Shown here in pieces: positions 12,959 through 24,711 of a stretch of 64,000 nt of DNA; position 1 is the first letter of the stretch, and each line of letters opens with the position of its first letter. The translations under genes and the position numbers were made by a program. The DNA is from Diploscapter coronatus (taxonomy: Eukaryota > Nematoda > Chromadorea > Rhabditida > Rhabditidae), in NCBI GenBank assembly GCA_964036155.1, contig OZ038423.1:31697249-31761248 (forward strand). The letters are read 5' to 3'. The notes under the pieces were generated by a model. The model searched no databases and was not told the origin of the DNA. It saw only the letters and a list, made by a program, of their open reading frames with translations.

Positions 12959-14097
12959 ATGAGCAGGAACGTGGAGATCAAGGCGAGCGTCAAAGACTTG
13001 AACAAGTTGCTCGAATTGGCAAGAAAACTGACCGGAACGGACGGGAAAGTTCTAATGTGGGTCCCAATTTGCTTTTAAAGTGCTTCAGATATATGCGAAG
13101 AAATAGCGGCGCCGTGAAATTTTCAATAAATACCTTGTTTGAAACTTACTTGAACTTTTAAAATTGTAAAAATCTTATTTTCAGACAGTACGACGTCTTT
13201 TTCAACTCGCCGAAGGAACGATTGAAACTGAGAGAAGTTGTCGAGGACGGCAAGGTGATTTTTATTTGCGAAAAAAACAATCATTTAAATTTTCAGAAAA
13301 ATATCGAATTAATCTGGTACGCCCGACCAGACACGGCCGGCCCGAAGCTGTCCGACTACAACAAGGTCGGATTTTCTGAAGAGCAAGGACAGGAAATGAA
13401 GGTGTGCTTTCTTTGAGAATTCACAATTCCTAAAGGAAAGTTTATAAGAAGGGACACCCGTGAACATTTCAAGGAGTCGTTTTTCTTGAAAATATCAAAA
13501 ATTCAACTTCCAGAAACTCCTCTCGAACTCGATGGGCGTTAAGGGCGAAGTGCGTAAGAAGCGTCACCTGTTCATCTACGAGCAAACGCGGATCCACGTG
13601 GACGAGGTCGAGGAGCTTGGCAACTTCATGGAACTGGAAGTGCGTTTCATTTTTTATTTAAATTAAATTAAATCTAAGCGCGTTCTTGTGGGTGTGAGTG
13701 TGGAACCAGTTTGAAAGTTTCTTGGACTTTTCCAGATTCTAAACCTTCTTTTCTGAACGTCGATTTTGAAATTTATTAGTTGGAACTTCACGAAAATTAG
13801 GATAATTTTATGCCTACGCGCATAATTTCTCAACTATAAAATAATTCATGGTTCATAATGAGGAATGTTTTAAACAATTTTTAATGGCTTTCTAAAATCT
13901 CACCTCAATTCACTCACTTTTTGGTTTGAACCAAAATTCCTGATCTCTCAATTTTTAGAACTAATTTTTAGGTGTGCTTGAAACCTGAGGAAACTGTAGA
14001 GCAAGGCACTAGAATTGCCGAATTTATTCGGAACGAGTTGCAAATTCCCGAGTCCGACCTTTTGACAAGTGCCTACATGGACATGCTCCAGGCATAA
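12959..14097 (+). CDS. CYTH-domain protein (triphosphate tunnel fold), complete, 174 aa
   Basis: CYTH proteins bind triphosphates and a divalent metal inside an eight-stranded beta tunnel; members include thiamine triphosphatase and CyaB-type class IV adenylate cyclase. Five exons (12959-13056, 13185-13254, 13297-13401, 13514-13639, 13972-14097) join in one frame. The protein begins MSRNVEIKA, the CyaB-like form of the N-terminal acidic/Lys strand (only E-x-K kept of the ExExK signature). Other strand motifs follow: QYDVFF, RLKLRE, WYARPDTAGPKLSDY, VRKKRHLF, TRIHVDEVEELGNFMELE. The last exon is an ELQI-type helix and tail. Introns are 42-332 nt. The length is normal for a stand-alone CYTH enzyme, and basic and acidic tunnel residues look present, so it is probably catalytic; the substrate cannot be told. 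Confidence 0.9.
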
Positions 14098-14446
14098 TTC
14101 TAGGATTTTTCAAGAATGCGATATTTTACGATCTCTAAAAGTTGGTATTTCAAAACGGTTTATTTATTTTTAAAATCACGGATAAAATTTTATACGATTG
14201 AAAAACTTTGCTATGAATGAATAGATTAGTTACTTTTGGCTGGAATGAAAATGCTAGATTTCAGTTTATTAGTGTTGAAAAATGCTAATTTCACGCATGA
14301 AAAACACCTTGTGCACTTTGCTCTAATGAGCTAGATAGAAATTAAAATTTTTGGGGCTTGAATAAAAAATTATGATTGAAAGTCTTTAAACATTTTTCGA
14401 GCTCCGAGTTTTCTCGAAGAAAAATTTTTTGAAATCGCTATTAGAG

Positions 14447-17243
14447 CTATGCAAATTCGAAACATAAGCATGTTTTTCTGCACCACAAAAATCTCGTCGC
14501 GTCGTTGGTTTCGCAAAATCCCGCTTCTTTCCAAGCAGCACATTTCGTTGGGAAATCGTCCTTCATTGATCCACAGTCGAGATTCTCGCCGATAGCTTCT
14601 AAAATTTGGGAAAGTTAGGTTTATTTTTAAAAGTTTTCTACAAATTTCATTTGTAGGTTTCAAAAAGAAAGTCGAAACTTTCAAAGAATTCTGAAAACGT
14701 TCGTTGGTTGACTTTTATCATTCAAGTTTTAAAATAATTGAATAGGCGATCCTCAAATTTTTAAGAATATGTATAGATTTCAAACATTTTATTAAAAAAA
14801 GTTTCTCAAACCTTCTAAAATGTTAGATTCGTTTATTGGCAATTAAAAAGAAAATTTAACTTACCTTTTCTTCCCGATAAAACTTTCTTCAAATCATCCG
14901 AGGCTAGAAAAGATTTGATTTCATTTTTCCAAAAATTACAAATCACCATGAAGCTCGTCCAAAATTCTGCCTTCATGACGTTTCCGGAAATCTTGCTTTT
15001 CACTCAAAGTTAGGTCTAAAATCCGTTTCTACTTTTAAAAAATCAACGAAAAATTACCTTTATCCAAACTGCCGTATCTCTGTTTTCGTTTGGAGCACTT
15101 TCTCTTCTTCTTACAGTGCTTTTTGGACTTCTTGGAATTTCGGTGTTTCTTCGACTTTCTTCTTTGATTTCCTCGATTTTGATCGACTCTTCTTGGACTC
15201 TTTATGTGACTTTTCCTCCTCTTCGAGGCACTCCATCAACTCGAAGTCATTGTAATCGTCGACCTAAAATTAGCATAAAGTAAATTTAATCAAAAATTTT
15301 TACACTAACTTCGTTCCGATTTGGAAAATTTAGATATTTTGGATTAGGGTTAGGGTTGTTGTAATCCTAAAATTGAAAAACTCTTGAAAATGATTAATTT
15401 TCCCAGACTTGATTTTGCTCAGGCGACTTTCCATATTTCGGACCGGAATTGTAACCCTAAAATTCGTTAAATCTTATTAGAAGCTTCTCAAAAGTATGTT
15501 GAAAATGGTCTAGGTATTCTACAAGAGAAATTCCAAAATCTCTCTTCAACGAGATTTAAAGGATTTTGATGACAGGAGTACTCAACTTACCTGTATCTTG
15601 GCTTCTCCATCGATAATTTCCACACTTTCCATGTTGTTCTCCTCGCTTTCCTCAGTTGTCTCTCTTTCCTTTTCCTCTTCTTCCGATTTCCCATCGTCTT
15701 CAATGATGACTTTCCTATGTTTCAACTTCGAATGAGGCTTCCTGCGCTTCTTCTAAAATGAGGAGAGATAAATAGGAGATAAGTATCGAAGAAGGAAAGA
15801 AAGACCTTTTAACCTAGGCTATCTCGAAAAATCTACATCCATGCACTCGTGCATAGAAGACCTCCCATATTTCGATATTTTTCAAAAATTCTCAAAACAT
15901 TTTATTTTTTATTAGAACTAAAAAATGATTATCGAGAAAGAAAGACCGTTCATCAATGTTTTTATTTCGAAAAATCAATTTTTGTATGAAAGTTAAGATT
16001 CAAATTTTCAAGTGCTAAATCTCTAAACCTCATTTTTTCCTGCAAAACAAGATTAACTTTTCATTACTTCTTGCCTTATTATTAATTTCGCTTCTTTTCA
16101 CCCTCTTCATTTCAATTATCTCATTCAAGAGAACCTCATATAACTTTGCGCTGCCGAAATCGCACTAACGTTCATATTCTGCGTCTTTGTCTCTTCATTA
16201 GCCGCGCTATTTCGACCATCCTTTCCAACTATCAACTTCACCATTCATTACTTCTAAATCTCTTTACTCTCATGCATTTATATGGCATTTTGATCATAAA
16301 CTTGACTTTCCATCTTCGTCATATCTTGATTTCTAATGATTTCTCTCTCATAAACTTACCTTTTCTCTTTCTTTGCTTGTTTCCTCAGAACCGCCTTCTA
16401 AGCCTTCTGTCAATTTGGATAGGGCTTCAGAGATTTCTGATTCATCGTCGTCATCCTTATGTTCTTTCTTCTGACCAGGCTCAAAATTTTCGTCCTAAGT
16501 TAGTATTCTCTTTTACAAAACAACATCTCTAATCACATGATAAAGCGTAGGTTTGAAAACAGGCTAAGATATTTTTGGATTCTGAAAAAATCAAGCTCAC
16601 CTTCAAGTTATGCGTCTTCGCATCTTCCAAATCTATTTCCATAGTGCCATTTTCCCCTCTGTCGCTTTTGTTTTTATGGCTATGCTTGCCCTTTTTAGAC
16701 TTCGATTTCGACTTTAACTTGGATTCTGAGGGCTCTTTGGTATCCGCTCGCGTACCTTCACCCTCTAGGGTTTCAGCGATTTTCTAAAAAGTGAAATTTT
16801 TGAAACGTAATCAATGTGTTATATATTTTTTAATTATAAAAAATACCCGTCAGTTCGTCTTCTTTACTAGCATCTCCTTTGACTTTGCTAGGCGCTGGTC
16901 TAGGTCTCGGTCTGGTAGATGGACGCCTTGGTGGGTATCTAAATTTCCAGCTTTGCTTTTATTCTAATTTCTTGGAATGGCTGGGTCTGGGATAATATTA
17001 ATAGTGGACATCTTTTATCTACCCCATTTCTTCCAATGGATTTTTTTTTTTCGAATAATTGAATTTTCATTCTTGAAAATGTTTGAAACATACCCATAAT
17101 TGTATACAGGAGGATAGGGGAAGGATGGTGGAACGAAGGGAAAGTATGGGTAGGGTGGATAGTAAGAGGATGAGGCCAAAGGATAGGGATATTGCAGGCC
17201 TTGAGCAGAACCGAAAGCACCCCGGGTGCCTTCTTGAGGATAT
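14447..17243 (-). CDS. Lys/Ser/Glu-rich low-complexity protein with C-terminal ShKT-like cysteine motif (partial model, frame conflict)
   Basis: Exons read on the minus strand are 17243-17094 (Pro/Tyr-rich), 16938-16847 (Arg/Pro-rich), 16783-16601, 16494-16360, 15752-15591 (Lys/Glu-rich), 15456-15409, 15366-15310, 15263-15058, 14903-14865 and 14598-14447. The last exon encodes six cysteines spaced C-x10-C-x8-C-x10-C-x3-C-x-C with the W between the second and third. This is the ShKT pattern common in secreted nematode proteins, but the last spacing is one shorter than usual. Exon 15263-15058 starts in a good acidic/basic frame (VDDYNDFELMECLEEEEKS) but its second half only makes sense one frame over (SKKHRNSKKSKKH), and the next two exons follow the second frame. 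The join between 16847 and 16783 is also uncertain. No start codon or signal peptide exon was identified. Function unknown. Confidence 0.6.
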
Positions 17244-17249
17244 CTGAAT

Positions 17250-20200
17250 TTTATTGAAATGTTTCAAATGTCTTATTCTTCTTATAAAAATATCCGCTAT
17301 TATATCTATCATCCTTTTGATTTCAAGTTCTGCGAAAATTTTTGTGAAAAGTGGCCTCGAAAAATTCTAAATTGAAAGTAAGAAAGTGATTCTAATAGAC
17401 AATAGTCTTTCTGTGATTGTGAAGTTACTTTTTTTCTGTCGAAAAGAGATGCCTTGTAAATCGAGTTGTATGTTTCAAAAGAGCAATATATTGAATTGAA
17501 ATTCCCGTCATTTGATACGAAGAAACTTCTGTCATTTTATAAACCAGAAAAAACATCTTTAAAACATAAAAATAAAACTTTTACTTAGCAACTTGTAAAA
17601 GAAACATACAAGATCTTTATCCCCACCCTATCCTATACTATTTCGCATGTCTTGTCATCTTGTTGTCTTGTTTTTTTTCAGATTGCCGTTTTACTTCAAA
17701 ATCGATAGGTTACTTGATTTTTGTTCTTCAAATTGTGAATCAGCGAATTCGAAACCCAATTTGAACGGGGTTGATCTTCCTCAGGGGCTTCATTTGCGGG
17801 AACGATTTCTAAAAATTTTTAAGTTATGTTTCACCAAATCAATAATATTTTGCAAGAATTTCATAGCTTCGATAGTAAAAAGAACTTCTCGAGTATTGTT
17901 AACTTTAGTCCAAGTTATCTATATCAGAATACCCTCTTAGCGCATAGAAGATTGTCAAAATCACGATAAAAATTGAAATTTAAGAGTTTTGAATAAGCTC
18001 AGATAGAAAGTTTTCATACGTTTCAAGGAACTGACTTATTGGGTCATCATCATTCGATGTGTTCTCAAATGACTCATGGAAAAAATATACCGACTCTTTT
18101 TTTCTCTTGCCTCCTCATACTATTTCTTAGAAAAATCTGTATCTTTTTCTAGGAGCCTCTCAAATCAAGTTTTCCACTATCGAAATCATCAAAATTATAC
18201 GAAAGGATTCAAAATGATTTGTATGTGTTTCAGAAAAATGTATTTTTGAATGGCTATTTTTCGAAATGCTCTCAAATCTTCAAATTTATAAATATTAAAA
18301 ATTTCCTAACTCTGAAAGCTCCTAATTGCGAAACTTTTTCGCTAATTCATGTTTCACTTTGAAACAGCAACGTCAAATTTAATGAAATTATCAAAAATCG
18401 TCATTTATTTTAGACATAATCTTTTGTTCGAAAAATTTAGATTTCGTTTTGAATGATCGGCAAAAGTTAACGCTTTTCACCAGAACTTCAGCTATTTTCA
18501 ACGCTAATTTTGTTTTTACTATGTTTCAAGGAAAAAACATCTGCTCATTATTAGAAGGAGTGCTTTTGACAGATATCTTTATTATAAATTCTGCTAAATT
18601 TTCTAGAAAATTCACTTTTTCCTTTTTTCAAAAATTGATCTCCCAAACGGGCATTTACTATCTAGTAAATCGTTCACTTTGCTAGTTCAATAAGGACTAT
18701 TGACATCAAAATTAGAGAAACCATAAAAATTTGTCTAACCCTAAGTTTAAGAATAGGGCTCCAAAACCGTCTTGTATATCATTTCTAGTCTTTCCTTATC
18801 AGTAACACACAAACTGGATGGCTCATTATTCCACCCTTCCTCTTTTAATGCCACGATTACTTGCAAGCGTCACTAAAGTCCTTGAGAAAACCTACCTTTC
18901 CATGTTATAAAATAGGAGTAGAAAATCATCAGGGTTAATTTTTGACTAATTCATAAAGTGGTACTTGAGAAGTCTTCACTATTATTTGCGCATTATGATA
19001 TTCGTGGCCCTTTTCGAATACATATTCGATTGAAACGCGTATCACATTCCATTGAGCATTATTTATTATCTAACCCAAACAAAACCTCTCAAAATATACA
19101 TACTTTTGCACTTTTTAGCTTATTTTTTTTTTGTTTTTTGGCGATTTTGCATTTATTATTCATTTTTTAGGACTTTGGAAGAAAAATCGTCGACCAGACA
19201 TAATCTCTTTACCTGGAAATTTGTATTTTGACATGAAGATCAACCTTTTCCATGGAACTTTCGGGGGAAAAAACTCTAGTTTCTACAAAACTAGACTATT
19301 TTCTCAGTTTTCTTTTGATCTCTTGAATTTTTCACCAAAAAATAGTCGATTTTTGCAATAGACACCTCATGAAAATTGAGAAATTGGGGCTAATTTTCGA
19401 ACGTTTCCTTCTTCAATAAATTCTCTCATTTTTGGCGTCTTTCTGGTGCAAAAATGCGTTTGTTCAATGCATAACGAATCGCTGATAAATGTCCTGAATT
19501 TTGGCGCCACTCGTGTTTTGGGTAGAATAAAAACGAACCTGAATAGCGCATTTTTAGCCCCTTTAGACATTCTTTTTGCAGGTATACGTTGAAATTTTCA
19601 TGAGAATTTGCTGGGCGTGTGGTTTTAGGTTTCTTGTAATTGAGCCTATGCATAATTTAGGTGAATTTTTATCCTTCATACTTTAGCCTTTATAAGAATT
19701 TTTCATCTTTCAGAAAGTTGAAATAAGTTTCATAAATTCTTTATTTGTTGACAAATTGTATCGATTATCTATTCGAAACTTCGATAAGAAAAAACGGAGG
19801 TGGAAATTATCCTGTCCATTTTTTCTGACCTATTCTTTATCAAATGATAAAGATTTATTTGTAGAAATTTCCTATAGGTAAATATCCTCGACTTTTTGAA
19901 TTCGGTATCAAATTTTCTTCTCGGTTTCAAAATTGCACCCTCGGTTCCATTGATTACAACACACAACCGTCTGGTCTCTTTTCATCTCTCAATTATAGTC
20001 GCTATTTTCTTTCTTTTATCTTTATCCCTCCTGTTTGACAACGACATTTCCTTGTCTTGAGGCTAGAAAGCCTTCAGGCTCGCTAAAGACCCCTCATTAT
20101 TATGAAAGAGTTTCCGAAAATATTCATCCGGAGATATCCCTGGACATAAGGGGATATAGGCTTAACCTTATGGAATTTTTGGTCTTTGACTCGTAAAACC

Positions 20201-21013
20201 CAAAATGTTATCTGTGGAAGCGGCAGTGATTTTCATTCCAAATCGTTTACATAAGCTTACGCCAGCTTTTCCTTCACAATTCATTATCGGTGCATCGATC
20301 TGCAACTTTGATATTCTGTCATTGCATTTCCTATCAATCGAATTTTGCTATAATTTTCGTCTTTCCAACAATATTTCCAGGCCATCTTTGTACTTTTTTC
20401 CGCACCGAAGTTTGAGCCCATCAAGAATTTTATCAATTTCTTTCATTTCCGAGTTTTCTAGATATTTTTCAATTTTCTTATTCTTTAGATCTCTTCTCGT
20501 TTTATGAAGAACTTTCAATTTCGCTTTTCTCTAAATCTATAAATTTTCTTATCTTTTCCTGAGGGAACGATTTCCAAATGGCACATTGTTGCAGTGCATT
20601 TTTCATATCAAATTAGGTGCGATTTATTTCCATCGAAAAACCGCCTCGGAAAGGAATTGTTGCAGAACATTTCCAGGATTTTTAAAACTAATTTGCCATT
20701 TTTTCGAGACTGATTGATTTAGTGGATCAAAAATCATCAGTTGCATATTTTTTCTTGAAAATATAGGAAGTCGAAAATTCGAAAAAAGCCCTTATTTTTC
20801 TATAAAGATATTTCGCATTTCTTGGCCTCTGCATAATTTACATCTGGCAAACAACATATGTGGGGGATAGGTTTCAATGCATGAGCATATATGATACTTT
20901 CATTTTCTATTTTATTACGCAGCTTTTTCTCTTGCCAATATCATAATTTTATCAATTTTCTTCAGGAAAACAGCTGTAAACAAATTTCAGATTTCCAAAA
21001 ATTTCTCCCTGAA
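17250..21013. other. Long AT-rich region, mostly without recognisable genes
   Basis: A plausible extra minus-strand exon lies at 17808-17714 (ATCGTTCCC start, EAPEEDQPRSNW in the middle, GTAACC donor); its phase does not fit directly onto the exon at 17243, so another exon or a different gene is needed. From about 17820 to 20990 I see only short chance reading frames, T-rich and A-rich runs and no splice-consistent coding series. The start and signal peptide of the ShKT protein and the promoter of the CLIC gene should be here. Confidence 0.4.
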
Positions 21014-22656
21014 ATGGCTCTGACGCTCTGGATCCGTGCCGGGTCGGACGGTCTGCATATGGCTGGGGATCCACAGGCAAAAATTCCGAATTTATCTAAA
21101 CTTTCAAAACGTGACCCTCAGAAAAAATAGGTCATCTTTTCGAGAGAGAAATAAAGAAGACATGATCTTTTTCGAGGGAGATATGACATACTATTTTTCT
21201 GCGGGTCAGATTGCGGGTTTTTGCAGGTCGGATTTTGAGAAGTCTGAATTTATCGTTTAAAAATAACTAGACAAAAATAGAAGAATAGATATTCAATTTT
21301 GAAAGAATTGAATTTTTCAGGCCCAATACCTGTTCATGTTGATGCTCTACAAAGCGCAAAACGACTCAACCCTCAAGTTCCACGTGAAAAGCGTAGTCGA
21401 GTCCAGGCCGCCAGATGAGTTTATTCGAGTAAGAGTCTTCAAGATTATTAAGCTACTACTAATCAGGAAACATTAGTTTGTAGTTTTTTTTATTATATAA
21501 GAAATTTGAAAATTAGACTTTCTATTGATAAATTAGTGGACTTGCGTTCGTAGATGAATCAAATATAATTCCGTGAAAACAATAAATGAAAGGGATAAAA
21601 CATACATTTTCGTACGATTTTAAAAATTAGGCCATTTTTTCGGACAATCAAAGTGCCATTCTGTAAAATTTTAAATATATTCTATGAAACCTACATTTTG
21701 AATTCAGGCCGGTTTCCGGAAGGCTCCTGCCCTGCAGATCACAGATGATGAAGGCGTTGCTCACGAGGATGACATTGTCGATTATTTAGTACGGGATTTT
21801 ACAAATTATGTTTTAAAAATGACATTTTTGTTTAAAAAAATAAATAATGAAAAAATCGTAAAATATAAAATAAATTGATTTTTAAAAATTGCAGGAACGA
21901 TACGCTCCGAGACGAGAATACGACGACGATGCAGAGGACGCGGTTGCAGATTTGTTCCGAGTTTTCGCCTGCTACATCAAAGAGGCCAACAAGGACGAGA
22001 GAGCAAGTTTCAGAAAATTCATAAATTCAAAGTCGAATTTTTCAAACTCGATAAGTCGTGTGCTGTCTCCTCAATAGTATATTTTTAAAGTAACTGGGCA
22101 TGCACGACATTTCGAACCTTGAATTTTGTTAAAATTTGCTAATTTTTGATGAGAAAAGTAGGCTTCAAGAAAGTTAGAAAATTATAAAAGGAGATAATAA
22201 ATATATTCGACTTTTTAAGTAAAAAGGATTTCAGGCTCTAAACACGGAACTTCTCCGACTGGAAAAGCATTTGATGTCTCGGGGAACTCGATTTTTGTCA
22301 GCGGACGAGCCTCGAGCGATTGATTGCCTCATTCTACCTAGGCTACATTCGCTCAGAGTTGCTGGAAGGGTGAGTTCTTTTCATTTTGAGAAGAGATTGA
22401 AAATTTAGGCCCTAAAAGGTTATGAAATCCCGAATGAACTCCAGCACGTCTATGAATATTTGAGATCCGGCTACGCGCTGCAAATGTTCCGAACCTCGGC
22501 AGCCTCAGACCAGGTCAAATTTCAAATTTTCGCAAAAATTTGAAATCGATTTTTCAGGAGATAATTTTGCACTGGGACGCCCGACATCCGTCTCTTTCGG
22601 TGGTTCAAAGGACGAATTTAGCCAGGCAACAACCCAGATACAGCTTTTCGATTTGA
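21014..22656 (+). CDS. exc-4-like: Chloride intracellular channel-like protein (CLIC / EXC-4 type), complete, 231 aa
   Basis: CLIC proteins have a GST fold; EXC-4 and EXL-1 are the nematode members, and EXC-4 is needed for tubular excretory canal shape. Seven exons (21014-21076, 21321-21428, 21708-21788, 21895-22002, 22235-22369, 22409-22513, 22558-22656) are all phase 0. The N-terminus LTLWIRAGSDG matches the first strand of invertebrate CLICs. The C-terminal helical half shows DCLILPRLHSLRVAG, GYEIPNELQHVYEYL, RSGYALQMF and a D-QEIILH ending, which are hallmark CLIC blocks. The redox Cys of vertebrate CLICs is absent in the N-terminal part, as in EXC-4. Introns 1 (21077-21320, holding a MITE) and 4 (22003-22234) have GC rather than GT donors; phase leaves no GT alternative. 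Probably membrane-associated or cytosolic. Confidence 0.88.
21095..21250. mobile_element. MITE-like palindromic repeat in CLIC intron 1
   Basis: It contains AGAAAAAATAGGTCATCTTT near the left end and the inverted form TATGACATACTATTTTTCTG on the right, followed by GCGGGTTTTTGCAGGT, the same block seen in the TSC2 intron copy at 2270-2401. It ends near TTTGAGAAGTCTGAA. It makes up much of the only large intron in this gene. Confidence 0.6.
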
Positions 22657-23763
22657 AAATCTTCATTTTTTGGAAAAAAGGTAAAAATTCCATTTTTGGA
22701 AAAATAAAAGACTATTATGATTTAGAATTTTTCTAATTTCTTCAAAAAATTTGATTCTGAAAATTACAATAATTTTTAAATATCTGTATTTTGTAACCAT
22801 TTAAGCTATCATCGTACACTGCCTCTAGAACATTCCGTAGAATTACTGACTTGAATTGCCCGACAACTCACAAAATTCGAATGCTTTATTTACGATTGTG
22901 ACTCTTCTGGCACCTATTTTTGCCGATTTGATTATTTGATAGGCCCCAACTACGTAGTAGATTTTTAGTGGATAAATAGTGATATTTTTCCATACTTACG
23001 AAAATGAATCATGATATTTACGTCATAAAATGATCCTTAAAAATTGAATTTTTCTGAATTATACTAATTTTGGGGGACATTTTATGAAAAATTAGAATAT
23101 TAATTGTTTTTTCGCTCAGGATTCGATCAAGATTAGAGAATGCTTGTGAAGTTTTATAGATTTGCCATATTGTTGTCATTTTGAGAAATTTTATTCATTT
23201 TTGACTCGTAAATTTTATTTTTTGCAAGTCAAAAAGTAGAATTCAAAATAAACAGTTATCGTTTTTTTGTTGTTATTTTTAACCATACTCTTACTTATCC
23301 AGCGGTTTTGTATTTTAGGGAGAATCGCAGACCATTCCGAATCTTTGTAGGAACCTCTGAAAGATAAATAAGTTACAAAGATGAAAATGTTAGAGCATGC
23401 ATGGTTATGAAATTTTCTTTAATTTTTGAACTATTCATTTATTATAAATGCCTGACTACTTGAGACGAGCATTTGTTCATTAGACGGTTTATTTCTTTTC
23501 TTTTCGTTTTGTGCGTTTTAAGGACAATTATTGATAATTAGTTCATTAATTTCTATCAGTATCGATAGAGGAAGATAATTGCCAAGTGCTTGTTACAAAA
23601 TTCCGTTAAATTCGACGAAAGAAAGAAAAACGAAATAAAATAAAAAGAATTAACAAATGGACGAGTGTCGTCAGCGCGCATCCGAAGCTCGCAGAATAGG
23701 GGAGAAAGAAATACGCTCCTTCTATCTCGTCTCAAGTAGTCAGTCATTCTCAATATAAATTGG
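22657..23763. other. Intergenic region, no gene seen
   Basis: AT-rich DNA between the convergent CLIC gene (+) and the receptor-like fragments (-). No splice-consistent coding exons were found on either strand. Confidence 0.5.
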
Positions 23764-24060
23764 TTTTAAAAGTCTTTACAATATCCATAGGTGACGAAAA
23801 TAAAAGTAATTAATGATATAAATGTTATCAAAGTTAGCGAATAGATATGCTATTCGTCGCATATAAAGCATCAGCGGATAATAAGGTGTCTAATCAAACC
23901 ATTGGAAATTATATTCTCGAAAATTTTGATCCACATTTTTAAATTCCTTTGGTTTGTCGTCTGAAATTGCTAAGAGAATATTGGGAATTATTGGAATAAA
24001 AATAATTGCACCGGCAAATGTAACTATTCCAAATGATCCTAATAAAGTCGAAGCCTAAAT
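23764..24060 (-). pseudogene. Broken partial duplicate of the 7TM receptor (first two membrane segments)
   Basis: On the minus strand 24059-23925 encodes a hydrophobic segment ending PNILLAISDDKPKEFKN, matching PNLLLRISDRELLELKD of the neighbouring receptor. A 45-nt intron is followed by TPYYPLMLYMRRIAYLF, matching APYYPIYYQMRRSASLF. The reading frame then stops after LWIL. No start exon or later membrane segments follow. It is a tail-to-head tandem relic lying just downstream of the full receptor gene. Confidence 0.6.
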
Positions 24061-24711
24061 ATCAGTATGCATAACTTAATCAGATACATGAAAATTAAAA
24101 CAATTGCCATTAATGGGCTCAGATAAAATCATTGAAGAGTCAATGAGGATAGTATCTCTTTTATGATTTGATGCAAGGAAGTTGAAATTGAAAGATGAGT
24201 TTTCACACAATTATATAAAAACTGATTATAAAATCATATGTAGCAATTTGGCATATTGACTAGAAAGATGACTGGCATTTTTATTGTGTTGTGTTTAGAT
24301 TTACAGAAAAATAATTTATTTATGAGCTAGTCTTATCACAAGCATATTTTATGGGATAATATTTTTAAGGATCATTAATTGAGGTTAGAAATTTGACATT
24401 TATTATGCAATTGTAGCTATATTTTGATTCGATGATGGATGAATTTGATTACTATGATTATTGCGGCTGACCATGGATGTCAAAGGTTTCAGTCTATTGT
24501 TCCTTCTGAAATTCATGTCAGCTGAATTAAGAATTGCGCAATTAACATCTAGAAATTCGTAATTTTTTAATATTGTAATTTCATACATTTTCGAGAAATA
24601 TTGTCTAATGGCCTGGCGTCGTTTCGGACTGGCAATTATAAACGAAATTGGCATAGTTATGCACAGCAAGCATGCGTCAAGTAGTCGTGAAAGTGTGAAA
24701 GTAGTCACATA

